A stretch of DNA of 64,000 nucleotides, taken from Otis tarda (taxonomy: Eukaryota > Chordata > Aves > Otidiformes > Otididae). Location of the stretch: assembly GCA_026413225.1 (NCBI GenBank), contig CM048554.1, positions 7,642,001 through 7,706,000 of the forward strand. Reading direction: 5' to 3'. Under the pieces are notes generated by a model. It saw only the letters and a program-made list of their open reading frames with translations. It did no database searches and was not told the DNA's origin. How positions within the stretch are numbered: position 1 is the stretch's first letter; each line of letters starts with the position of its first letter. The translations under genes and the position numbers were made by a program. Below, one piece after another: positions 27,828 to 40,121 of the stretch.

Positions 27828-27849
27828 TTTGTAAGGTGCACCTTACAAA
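27828..27849. repeat. Perfect 22-bp palindrome
   Basis: TTTGTAAGGTG followed directly by its exact complement CACCTTACAAA, with no spacer. The surrounding bases do not extend the symmetry. Confidence 0.9.
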
Positions 27850-30800
27850 ATGTCCTAGAAGCATCTGCTGATGGAATGTTATAATTAGGATTTGAGGCGA
27901 TAAATTGTATTACTTAAAGAGGCTTTGGATTCTAAGGAAAATAATATATTTCTAAGATGATATGATAGGTTTGCTGGAGTCTACTAAAATTGGTTGAGCA
28001 CTATTAATATTCAAGAGTACTTCATCTGTCCTGGTTTCCCAACTTAGGAGTTACTCCAAGGCGTTATAACTATTGCTACTGCAAGTGCTGCTCTTTGTCT
28101 TTGCTTTGTGTGAAGCTGGTGTTTGTGAGTGAATGAGCCATCTATTGTGGTAAATCTTTTGAAGGATTATTTTAGAAAACAGTCAGTCTTTCAGAGTTAT
28201 TTTTAATGACGGAACTGACTCAAGGAGGAAAAAAAATCTTGCTGATTACATCTGTACAAATTTTGTAGGTGTGTAATGTCATTCATTAGGCTGATAAAGG
28301 TCTTGCTAGGGTTTTCACTTCAGCTGGAAGACTTCCTTTCACTTAACTGGATGTTGAATCTACGAGTAAAGGCTCAACAGGCCTGTAATTAAATGAGCGT
28401 AGTGCTGAGCTCTCTTTTGCCTTCTTGGCGTAGTCATCTGCATCTGAGACCCATCTGCAGACTCTGTGGTGGTGAAAATGGGCTGATTTATGTCACCATG
28501 ACACAGCAACCCTTTAGGCCAACAGGAAAGGACATGCAGTAGGATCAGACTAGACTTTATTTACAAAAAAACCCAGTATTTCATCTGTAGTAAGAGACCC
28601 TTACACAGAGCTAGGATCATTTCCAAACTGATTCATTGTTTTTCTGTATTTATTTATTAAGTCTCAAACATTGCCAGATACGTTTATGTTATATAAATTG
28701 CACTGGTTATCAGAAACCAGTTTTCAGGTGATTATTCTGATACCAAAGCTTGTCTGCCCTTAAATTCTGGAGAGTGTCTGGAGAGTTTTGGTAGAACATG
28801 AAGAATGACACTGCTGTCGTTAATACACATACCAGAAGGGATTTGCACTGAAATGTTGGCAACCACAAAGACCAGTGAATTTTCCTCTCCAGTTGCTATT
28901 GTCAGAGATGGTGCAACACGGATTTCAGGGGAGAAGGGCCTGCTTGACATGATACAAGCCAAGTTTTGCTTTTTGCCTTTGTGGCTGGAGATCAAATCAC
29001 CACCTCTCTGTCCTCAAGAAATAAATATTGGGAAAAAAAAAAAAGCAGTATAAAATTATCTGATTTACCTTGTTTATTTTCAGGTGAATGCCAAAAGTAA
29101 AACTTTAAACAGTTGATAATTTAATGATCAGAATAATCTGTTCAGTCGAAATGGCATGGTGTTTTAAGGCCTATTTGTAAATCTAACCTGTTTAGGCCAG
29201 AAAGGAACTTGAAAATAAAACATCAGAATCTTAATGTATTTGCAGACAAACACCTGCATATTCCCACTGAGTAATTCTGCTACTTAAATATTCTTTGCTC
29301 TTCTGGTTCTGTATCTGCCTGTGATCTTCGGGATGATTCCTTGGAGATCAAGGAGCCAAGCCAACCAACACAAATATAAAAGTGTTGACAGCAGAGGAGA
29401 AATCTGCTTCTTTGCAATCGTTATCTTGGGTTTGTCTGAGTTTCAGCATTGTGCAAACAACTGAAGAACTGAGGACATGACCACAGTTGATTTTTGTTGT
29501 TGGTTTTTTTTTTCTGAACTTAATACTAACGTGAAAGTAGAAAACTGTATCTTAAACTTGTGCAGTCCTTTTCATCTTTCTTGTTTACTTCTTGCTGGTT
29601 GATTAGATTGTTCTTATTCGTTTGCCTCAATACTTATTTTAATAATTAACCTGTTTCTTTCTGTTTCTTTTTTGTCCAGTGATTGGAATACCTTTGTTTT
29701 TAAAAAAAAAGAATGACACTGTCAATAGAAATGGATCTTTTAATTGTGTTCATCACCCTGACTTTGCCAGAGAGATTGATAGCTCATAAACACTTTGGGA
29801 AGACAACTCATCATAGGTTTTTTGTTTGTTTTTTTTTCCAAAAGACAAAAACAATCTTGATTTGTTACAGATGGATATGCAGAATACTTAGTATAATCTA
29901 AATAAATGGCATATTGATAACAGCAGTAATGCATGAAGAAGAAGAGTTCTGCAGATTAAAATATATTTATGGAAAGTAATATTTTCTAAGGAAAAGAAAT
30001 CGCCTTTATATGTTACGCTACAAGTCCCATGTTTAAAATTTGGTATGAATATTCAAGTAAAGTTCTTTTATATGTTAAAATTATATGTATATAAAAGTCT
30101 TACCTCATATTTGTCAGCTGAAATTTGTTTCCTGCAATGGGAAAATAACAGGAATTTTCTTAATTAAGCAACATTTTGTTTGGAATACATTCTTATTCAA
30201 ATGCATTTGTTTTCATTCTGTCATCAGTTAAAGAAGAGCTTGTAGAGATGGGTTGCATGCCTGTATGCTAAGATGATCAGGTCAAAATGCTGTGACTTGT
30301 AAAATCTTTTTGTTAAAAATATATTCCAGACAATTCCACCTATTTTGTTCTCATCAGAATCAAATTATAGCAAATAGTTACATGACCCAAGATCCCCTGT
30401 TCCCCAAGAGCCCTTCAGCATTACTTTTAACATTACCTAGAAATACTACTGGATTTGAAAATACCAAAAGCAGAATTTAAACTGATTATATTTAGTGCCT
30501 TTTTCTTCTGTACGTGACTCAGGCTCACTTGTCTTTCTTTAAATTGAGCATTTCTGGAAGTTTTTCAGTTTGCACACTTTGCACGTGATGCTTTCCAGGA
30601 GAAGGCCTGTGCCATTGAAGGTTTGTCAGATTGGTAAAGAAAAAGCAAACTTTTATGTCAAAGCCGAAGCTGGGAAGGATGTAGAAAGATCTCTAATATA
30701 TTTGCTATAAATAAAGCACATAGCAAAAAAGTCTTATTTACAGACAGTCAGTGACTTGCTCATTCCTGTGTAATTTTGGGTGGGGATATACAAATTGATG

Positions 30801-31704
30801 TGAATGCTCGCTAGTGAGTTTCTTTTTTTCTGTTGCCTTTTTATTTTATTTTGGTTATGAATTACAATTTATTGTGGAAATCCCTGTTTTATAGTCCCCT
30901 TCAAACCTTTTAAAGAGGTCTAAAACTGACCGCTTAAAATCAGCATTGAGTTTGCAAACCATGGACAAAAATAATTTATTTGATTATTCAGTTGTAAATA
31001 ATTTAAAGGATTTCTTGGGGGTTGAGACTTTAAGTAAAACTGTAAAAAGTTTTACTGACTTCACTTAGGAAAACGAAAATAATTGAGGAAGAGAGATTAC
31101 TGTGTTCTTTAAAAACAACCTAGCTTTTCTTTTTCCTGCCCCCATGAGAAATTCATTTGCTTCTAACTATCATAGATTATAATCTGAGATTTGGCAAAAT
31201 TGCTTTGCCTGGACTAGAGGTGGCTGATGCTGTCTCGTGGATGCCAACTGAAACAATGCGCAGCCCAGGAGAGGAGAGCAGAGAACATGCAAGCCCCACC
31301 AGGGAGGGTGAGTGACTTCTTTGTGACTCTGGAAGAAACTGGAGAGATTTGTGCTACAGAAAACTTTCTTGTTGGAGACTTAGAGGCTGTGTCTGAAGAT
31401 AAAACAAATGTGAGATAGGTTGTGAAGCAAAGGGACAAAACCGGCAGTAGTGCGTTTCCAGGATGAGGTGACGTTTCTCAAATGTTGTGAAGGTGCTCGA
31501 GAATGAAAAAGATTAATTACTAATGGTGCAAACGTTGACAAAAACGGTTCTGGTGTGTAAGGTGGCAGATGTAACATCATTATCTTGAACACTGCATTGG
31601 GAAAGGTGAGGACTCCATGCCTGCAAGCTTTGTATGTTCTGAGAAGGTTATTAAAAAGTGTAATAAAATCTAAAACTTTTAACACCTGCATAAATACAGT
31701 TAGT

Positions 31705-32050
31705 GCCAGGTTTGGAGCATGCAAAAGCCAGGCTTTCTATGCAGTGGGTACTAAGCTTGTGAAATTTCTTGCCAAAGGGTATTGCAGATGCTTACGGTTT
31801 AAAGAGAAGCTGTATGAATTAATAGACAAGAAAGCCACTGAGGATTATTTAGAAACTTCAGCCAACTGAGGAATTCCCTGAGCTGAAAGTGTATGTAGCA
31901 TTAGGAAGAATAACCCTATTTGGGAATATTGTACTTGATTATCCTGTTCTCGTACTTTTTCTTGATAATAGTTTCATGACATCTGTTAGAAGCAGGATCT
32001 TGGGCTAGGTGGATCTTTGCTTTGAAATTGTACCGCAGTTCTCGTGGTCT
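31705..32050 (+). mobile_element. Older CR1-type LINE 3' end
   Basis: In order, the sequence shows GAAATTTCTTGCCAAAGGG, AAGCTGTATGAATTAATAGA, AGCCACTGAGGATTATT, GGAATTCCCTGAGCTG, and GAAGCAGGATCTTGGGCTAG followed by GTGGATCTTTG. This is the 3'-end block order of old sauropsid CR1 subfamilies, whose consensus has a similar glycine/tryptophan-rich GGGCTAGATGG segment near the end. The left edge is approximate and could lie further upstream. A frame of 94 codons crosses it but is not a real gene. Confidence 0.6.
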
Positions 32051-34095
32051 TCTCTTCCAGAACACCATCTGCTGTGTATGAAAGACTAGTTACAGAAATA
32101 AACCAGCAGAAAACACAGTCTATTCAAAAAATCCTGTGGCAGTATGTGGGGAGAGGTCAGTAGACCAGTCACGTATCCATCATGTCTCTCTCTCTGCAGA
32201 ACAACGCTGAGTTATCAACAAGAGGGCAAAGAAGTGCTTGAAGCATGATTAGGGCAGGGGTTGTCTCCAAGTTTGTCCTTGTCTGAAGATTGAAAGGAAT
32301 TGCAGTTTGTTTCTTACTCCATGCTCTGGCTTACCGTACAAAAGGCTTGGGTGGGAACGTCTGGAGGGAAGTGGGAGGTCAAAGAATAATATTTGGTTTT
32401 GTTTGGTGACTTGCATCCCTTGCTCCAGATTAGCTATCATTAGCCCCTGAGTTTGTGCATCACTGCTCTCTGTGCCGCGTAAGCAGCGTTAGCTTGCTCT
32501 TTGGGGTTGGGGGTAGTCTCCTTGGTTCCCAGGCTGGTGTATGGGAAGGGGAGGAACAAGTGCTTCTCCTGAGGGCAGGACCTTTCAGATCTTGTTTTGC
32601 CGCTTCCGTACGAAGTGGCAGGCTGTCTTTTTTTGCTGAGATTAGTGGGCATGAGCTTGTCAGCAGGAGCGCTTGTTTCGTGGAAGCAGGACGTGGAAAA
32701 GGCAATTTCAGGGGGCAGGATAAATATGATCCAGTGAGAAGTTGTGTTTAAAAAGCAAAGCGGGCTTCAAACTCTCTGTGAGCTTCCATGTTTCTGCAGA
32801 ATAAGCCTTACTGAAAAGTATCAAGCATGCTTACCAAATCATCATTTTTGGAAATAAATGGCAGTCATGGCCTCATTTTTACTGCAGTCAGTTGCCCTCT
32901 GTCTTGGAGGACGTGGCTTTCTAGAGGCAGGCTAGGTATTGATTTCCTTTCCTGTCTTCTTGCAAGAAGAATCTGTGTTTTGGATCTTTTTATTTTTCCG
33001 TTCCTGAGGCTGTGTATCAGGGAAGCGTTATATGGAACTGGAAGTGTGAAGGTCTTTGACTTCCATTTGTCCAGCTATTGGAGTATTAAAATAGTACAAT
33101 TAGGAGGAGGAGGCAATATGGTCGCACTTAGAAGGCTGTGAATCTTTTCATTTTAAGCATTAGTTTTGGCTGGGTTTATTTTTCCGTATCTGTTTTTGGC
33201 ACTCTGTTAGGACCATTAAGTTGTTTAGACCTCTAGTTAGTGACAGAGGAAGCAGCGGCATTCAGTCTGACACAGGCAATTAACTATTTTATTTTCAAGA
33301 TTGAAAAGACAGAGTTGCTTTAGAAAGAGAAATCAGAGGAGAAATATGATGACCCATGAAGCCTAGATAACACTTGTAATATTTAGGATAGATATATGCT
33401 TGGACAGTGACTTGTATTGCAATGATTTATGAATTTATGATTGTTTGTAGAGATGGGTTATAAGCAGGGTTATAATATTTTATGTTTTTAATTACAACTG
33501 ACAGTGGTGAAGCCAACAGCAAGAAATAGTGCGATGGAAAAACAAGTAATTAGGGTCTTAAAACAAAAACCAAAACTAAACCCAGCTGTCTCTAGAGGCA
33601 ATATTGTTAACAATTTTTCCATTGTCACAGAGTGTGGATTCAGTTGTTAGTCTGTAATAAAAGATGCTGAAATAGACTTCCTAGAATTGTGCGTGCAAAT
33701 AATCATCCTCAGTGCATGTGGATGTATGGGGGAATATCTGTTTGTAAAAATTGCTCATTTTCTGGCAATCAGTGTTTACTCATTTTAATTAGAGAGAATC
33801 TAAGATTGACTGGCATATTTTCCATATCATATGTTGAAGTTTAGAAAAATCGTAACTGCTTATGTGCATCAGTAACACTTCTTAATTTCTGCCTGATTTC
33901 TGAACTTCACTTGTGATAATCTTGAGGTTCCCTCACCAGTTTCCACTGAATGTGACAGGACTTGGTTGAGAACTCGTTTAGTGACTCTTAAATATCGAGC
34001 CAGTTGGAGTTAATTGATTACCTGTAGGCACCGGAGTTGGAAATCACTGTCTAGTTTTATGTATGTACGTCTTGTTAAAAAGAACACATTACTTC

Positions 34096-34100
34096 CTCGA
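34096..34100. repeat. Target-site duplication, copy 1 (CTCGA)
   Basis: Four of five bases match the copy beyond the other end (CTCAA, 34553-34557). The difference is G to A at a CpG. Confidence 0.6.
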
Positions 34101-34552
34101 TGTCGTAGTTCAGCCCCGACGGGGCCCAGACTACGCAGTCTCTCTCTCACTCCCCCCACTCTCCGAGAGAATAGGGGGAGATTTGGCAAACAAAAGAAAA
34201 CCAGAAGAAAAAAAAAACCCAAACACGTGCGTTGAGATTAAACAAAAAGTAAATTTAACAGTAATGACAGAAGAAAACAAAACAGTGATGGAACACAAAT
34301 ACAGTACAATAGCTCACAACAGATCTTCACACCCAGTCTCTTCCAAGTAGCAGGGAGACTCCCTTCAGCACCCTCCTCACTTATATACTGAGCATGATGT
34401 CAGATGGGATGGAATAGCCCTTTGGCTAATTTGGGTAAATTAACCCCAGCTGTTAGCTAATTAGTTAACTATCTCAGCCATAGGGGCTACCAGCTTCAGT
34501 TCTCCACCCAGCTCAGGTAAATATTAACTCTATCCTAGCCAAAACCAGGACA
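34101..34552 (-). mobile_element. Solo LTR of an avian endogenous retrovirus, mosaic type, 452 bp
   Basis: The element reads TGTCGTAG...CCAGGACA on the plus strand, but its sense strand is minus, starting TGTCCTGGTTTTGGC. The minus strand has a TATA box (GTATATAAG, 34380-34388) about 165-170 bp into the element. The flanks CTCGA and CTCAA are a target duplication differing at one site, a change expected from CpG decay. Its 3' terminal 80 bp match LTR type A, while its U3 resembles the LTR at 47464. It contains no internal retroviral sequence. Confidence 0.85.
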
Positions 34553-34557
34553 CTCAA
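34553..34557. repeat. Target-site duplication, copy 2 (CTCAA)
   Basis: Directly follows the terminal CA of the LTR and pairs with CTCGA at 34096-34100. Confidence 0.6.
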
Positions 34558-37500
34558 TAACACTGTAAATCTGTTAAATAGATTTTTACCAGTGTTAGGG
34601 GTGTAACTTCTGGCATATGTCCTTCACTGCATCCAGGATCGCAGGCATGGATGAAGGAAGGAGTACCTGCCTTGGAGCGGGAAGTTTTATCTCTCCATGT
34701 CAAAGGAGAAAGAGAAGACACAAATTTAAAAAAAAACCCAAAAAACAACAAACCAACCTATGCAGCAGACAGTTTCCTAGGAAGGCCACTGTGGCCACTG
34801 GGATAAATGTGCTTGCCAGTTCTTAGAAATTATATTAACTTTTGAATCGCCTGGTTTGTGGTAGGATCCTTATTTGGCTAAGCAACTCAGAGAAGCTGGA
34901 ATAAAAGGCCTTCACTGTATTTTCTTCTAAATCCCTCATCTAGATTAAAAACATATAAGATTTTGGCCCACAAGTATGTGTTGTTTTTTTCTTCTGGAAA
35001 GGTCTTTGGAAAGTGGGCCTACCTAGTTTTGCATCTGAGCGTCTCTGCTCAGCTTGACATTATCACCATAGCAGGTTCTCCATTGACAGCAAGGATGAGG
35101 CACCATGAGAGTGGTAAGAGAACTGGTTGTTACTCCTTTCAGAGGTAGTGTTTTTGAAATTCATAGCCTTTAAAGTCATGCTTTTTGAGAGTCAAGATAT
35201 CAGCTAGGAATTCATCCAGGTAATGCTTTCTATTGTTTGTGGTTTTATTTAGGAAGTACTGTGTTTAGTTACTGCTTTGCTTCTGCTTCCCAGTTGTTTA
35301 ACCTTTCTTTCAAACGAATGAGGTTGTTTCATTGCTGTTGCCAGATGCAAGAGGCATCTTTTTGTGTTTTTTAAATGGGCAATGATGAAGTGCTTTGAGT
35401 GCTCCAAGGACTTCACCTTTTGATTATTGTAAAGCAACAACAAAACAGCTACAGGTGAACTTTTAAAGCTTTTCTCTAGCAGTCTTAGCACTCAGGTGAA
35501 AATAATTGAAGCTTGTTCTATGTATATTTGAGTAAACATTGTGCTTTTGGGTGCAGGAGAAGGAGCTCTAGGCTGGATGGGCCTTTTGCTTACATGGCTT
35601 ATTCCTCATTATGGCTCTTCATAGCTCTGAGTGTTGGTGTTTCAATGGTAAGGGTGCTTGAGATTGCCATGTTTTGTTATGTAAAACTGATAAAATCAAG
35701 AAGGAGAAAATAGGATGAAGAAGTGAGTTTGCCAATAATTTGTCTTTTTAATTTTGAGATGCTGTGCTCACTGTTTCCACGTCCTGCTCCCCCATGGGCA
35801 GGGCGCAAACCATACTGATGGAACACATTACCGTTAGAGAGTAGTGCTGAGGAAGGATTAAACTCTGGTAAAAGAATTACTCGAGGCTGCAAAATCCTGC
35901 ATGGACCAAACATGCCAAACGCCGTGTAAACACGACTTCTGTATTCTCTGTTGTGTCACGGTTAATCGGTGAGAGTTGACTGTGCCTGGAGAGCGGGAGT
36001 TAGCGCGCTGCTCTGTGACTTGGCTGTCAGGGACTTGAAAGCCGTGCGGAGGGCTGTGGCACATGTCGTGAAACACCGAGCTTTTCCCAGTTTGTGTAAG
36101 CTGTTGCTGTTCTGTCTCATTTTTCTCACAAGTGGAGTTTTGGAAGCGTTGTGCTTTGTAAAGAGTATCCAAACAGCTTTATTTCTGGATGGTTTATTTA
36201 AGGGAAAAATATCTTTATTCTACCATTTGCAGAAAAAATAACTGATACGTGCCCACTCACTCAAAATAAAACTACTTTGGTGGATGTGAACTATGCCTTC
36301 TGAGTACTTTCCTTTCAGGATACGCTGCCTCTCCCACAATCAGCATCCATAAGCTCCTCTTAGTAAGAGCTGCTTATGTTTTCCTTCGCAAGACCTTCTG
36401 GGCTCTTGAATACCCAAGCTCTACTGACATCCACAAGCCGGATCTGCTGCGGCATTTGGAGGTAGCCTGGAGTGGCTGATGATACCGTGTTCCTGCCCAG
36501 AGCTAAGCTGTGCATGCTGTTTTCTATGGAGTTTGATCTGCACTATTAAGTGCTTGGTATTTTCTTTACCTTCGTATTTAAGAACTGTTAGACACAATTA
36601 TTTTTCAGCTAGGATTGCTCAGTCTCTGTTTTCCAGATGACGTATTGCAGTGTTAAATTTCTGGCTTAAACATCACTTATATTCTTAACTGTACAATGTT
36701 CCAGAGCCCAGCTTCGCCCCTGAGGAGTGTCTGAAGAGCAGGTGGCAGGATACTGGCAGCTGAATTTATGTCATCAAGCTTCCAATTCTGTCGTTAATTC
36801 AGATTTACTCTATCTAGTTCTGTAGGTAGAAACTAGATGTTGCCATCGGTATTCCTTGATGAAAATACAGGATACTTGCAACAAATAGTTGTAAGTAAAT
36901 AAACTTGGGGCTTTAATTTAAAAGTTAGTTTTCAGTTAATGGTAGGAGAAGGGTTGTTGTTTGACCTACTGCAGTTGAAATGCAATTGCAATATAGGATT
37001 TTGCTGTTTTATTTGTTGTTAATCACATAAACAAGTGGAGGAAAGGATGGGGAGAGTAAGGGTAATCTGAGAAGAGAGAACGCTTCTGAGACAAATCTTA
37101 AACCTTGCTGAACCAGGGAGGTTAAAACAGTACTCACTGAGCACTAAATTTAACTTTTTCAGTATTTATTTCCTGTAGGCTGATTAAATGGTCTAGTCTC
37201 AAGAGAGCAAGTTTTTTTCACATTGTGATAATTGGTATTCAATATCCAATTTAGGTTGCATTTGTAGTTGAAAAATGGCTTAATATCTAATTTTAATACT
37301 CCATATATACTTTTACATCTTCTATACTACTGTTTTTCAATAAATGATACAATTCCACAACATATTTATCTATAGTTTCGTAATTATATTGTCAGTTTTT
37401 ATGAGATACCAAGAGACAAACTGTAAATGATCTATGTAGGGTCCAGTAAAATGTTCTTAAGAGCTTTGTTTTTGGGAGAAAAAAATTACCATAATGCCTA

Positions 37501-38957
37501 TGAAATGATAATGGCTATTTTTCAATCAAGATACTTCTCAGTCTCATGTGACCTTTTAACTCCCAAGCTATCAGATAAGGTTTTCTTGTTAGCAGCTAGA
37601 TTCCCTCTCAAGAGAAAGCCCTGATAAATTAATTGGAATTTGATTTTTCTCTTGACTACCGAGGGGTGTGTTGTAGGTACCTTTCGTGAAGGATGACTCT
37701 GAAAAATGGAAAGCAGTTGGGAAGTTGCAGGCGGTATTTGTTGGAGCAATGAAAGAAGAGTTATTTTCTCAAATGTGAGTGTTGCTTGGATAAAGCCTGC
37801 TTTAGGCATTTACATCTAATAGCTGCTTGTTTACATATTTGCCTTCTTTCTAACTTAAGTCACTTTAATCCAGTTACTGGAAACCGTATGTGCTGAAACT
37901 GCAAGGCAAAATGTCATATCCCAGTGGAAAGCTGGATGGCAAATGGTAAGAGGGCAGCTTGACAGAGAAGCAGATGGAGCAGAGGGGTGTAGAGAAGCAG
38001 ACTGGTCAGGCAACATAGACCTGTGGTGGGGAGAAAGCAGCTGGGAGAGGAACGGAAGGAGAAAGGATGTGATTGTGAGAAAATGTCATGTGTAGAACCT
38101 TGGAAAGAGAGGAGAAATACAGGGACTAGGTCAAGGAGAGTAAACCATGAGGGCAACTTGAGAGGTACGACCACTGAGACAGGATGATGTTCCCCAGAAA
38201 GAAAATCTTGGAGACAATTGTTGGCCCTGATAACAGCATCTCGTTGGGGCTGAAGATTATTTCTTTGCTCAGGAGTAGCAGTTCCCAAAGGATTGCTTTC
38301 AGCTAAGTACTACGGATTGTGGTATTTTGGGCACAACTATCTTTATTTAAACACATGTGCAGTCATGGAAGGATGAAATGGTCGTACAAGACCATCCCTA
38401 GCAAGAGTCTTGGGCCAGACAGAAGTAATGGGTAATGTGAAAGTACAGCTGCTAACTTTAAGTTCATACAAAGTGACTTAAACTTGTGTTTGTGGATGAA
38501 AACCTGTTCTGAATCCTTCTTTGATGCATTTCCACTTACTTGTGACAGTATCCTCTTGAGTGCTTGAGTTCTCCTGCTGTACTCGCTGTGCATTTCTGCA
38601 AAGGGCTTACTTCATTTCTAACTGTGGATTTCTGCTGAAGAGCACTACTGTGGGTGAAAACCTGGACTTTCCTACTGCGTTGTTTAACTGTGTTGTACCA
38701 AAATGAAAATGCTGACATGCTCTCAAACTGCAGTGACCTCTTACTCATCAAGATTTTGAAAACTGATATTGGGTGTCTCTTGTTCTCCTCTGGAGTGCAG
38801 ATTTCCAGTGCTGAATATGCATGAGGTGAATGCTGTAAAGCTTTTTGGTCAAATGCTTGTTCTGAACCAAAAGAAGGATGTTCACAAAAGCTGACTAGAT
38901 CCATCGTACAATTGGTGGAAAGAGGGAGATTGCTCCACAGGATGAGAAGTTCGATGG

Positions 38958-40102
38958 TGTCGTAGTTCAGCCCCGATCAGGACCAGACTACGCAGTCTCT
39001 CTCTCACTCCCCCTACCCTCTGAGAGAACAGGGAGAGAAAATATAAGGAAAAACGGCTCGAGGTTTGAGATAAGGACAGGGAGAAAAATCCTTAAAGTTA
39101 CCGTCACGGGCAAAACAGACTCGACTCGGGGAAAACTATTCATTTATTACTACAAACAGCAGGATAATGAGACAGAGAACAAGATAACCTCCCTCCACCC
39201 ATCCCTCTTCCCAAGCTTAACATTATCTCTACTACCTTCCCCTCCTGAGCGGCACAGGGGGGAAGAGGGAATGGGGGTTGCAGTCAGTTCATCATACGTT
39301 GTTTCACGCCGTTGCTTCATGGTTGGGGGAAGAACTCCTCACATTCCTCCCCTGCTGCATCGTGGGGTCCCACCCCTACGCCACAGTCCTTCGTGGAACT
39401 GCTCCGGCGTGGGTCATCTCTTCCACGGAGTTCAGTCCCTCCAGAACGGCTGTCCCAGCAGGCCCTCCACGGGCCACAGCCGCCTTCAGGCATCCACCTC
39501 CCCCGGTGTGGGGTCCTCCACAGGCTGCAGGTGGATCTCTGCCCCTCCGTGGACCTCCATGGGCTGCAGGGGGACAACCTGCTCCACCATGGTCGTCACC
39601 ACAGGCTGCAGGGGAATCTTGGCCAGGAGCCGCATTACTCCTCCCCTCCTTTCTGAACTGACCTTGGTGTCTGCAGCCGTTCCTCACAACAGGCTGCAGA
39701 TGCCTCTCAGGATCCTTTTACATCTTATTCACTTCCCATCTCCTCTCCACTTCTTGCAGCTGGGCCGGACCGAGTAGGGCCCAGTCGGCCGCCTGGCGAG
39801 AGGCCAGAGGGTGAGGCCTGCAAGGCCCATGAGACCTGTGCCTCCCCCTCTGTGCCTCTGCCCCTGCTCAGCTGCTTCACATCTTTTCTTCTCTCTTTTT
39901 TTTTTTCCTGTTTTCCCCTTCTTAAATATGTTACCACAGAGGCGTTATCACGGGACATTCTGCTACCAATTGGCTCGGCCTTGGCCAGCAGCGGGTCCGC
40001 CCTGGGCCCGGCCGAGTCCACTGAACAAAGGGGAGCGACTTCTAGCAGTTTCCTGCAGAAGCTACCACCTTAGGCCCCTCCTCACTAAACAAAGCCACGA
40101 CA
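38958..40102 (-). mobile_element. LTR type A, second copy, 1145 bp, likely the 3' LTR of a truncated provirus
   Basis: It shares ends, promoter, polyadenylation signal and minisatellite with the LTR at 20580-21713, in opposite orientation. On the minus strand a CCAAT box lies at 39969-39973, a TATA-like element at 39921-39928 and AATAAA at 39143-39148. Its left flank (GATGG) is not repeated after the right end (TTCCA). Instead a purine-rich tract adjoins the U3 start on the sense strand, as expected for a 3' LTR with a little internal sequence. Antisense frames of up to 168 codons parallel those of the other copy and are not called as genes. Confidence 0.88.
39505..39620 (-). repeat. Minisatellite of about 40 bp inside the second type A LTR
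   Basis: Degenerate units containing GGCTGCAG with intervening CCTCCA/CACCATGG, the complement of the block at 21055-21180. The shared repeat shows it belonged to the ancestral LTR rather than arising after insertion. Confidence 0.65.
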
Positions 40103-40121
40103 TTCCACCCCTTGCCTCTGC
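40103..40121 (-). other. Putative polypurine tract next to the LTR
   Basis: On the minus strand GCAGAGGCAAGGGGTGGAA runs straight into the LTR's TGTCGTGG. A purine run abutting U3 is the plus-strand primer site of retroviral reverse transcription. Position and composition fit, but the tract has a C and a T, and no further internal retroviral sequence is recognisable. Confidence 0.5.

Noticed and set aside
31214-31438. Frames on both strands with a GTGAGT donor-like site near 31309
   Set aside because: The upstream acceptor-like TAG lacks a pyrimidine tract, and the predicted products resemble nothing known.
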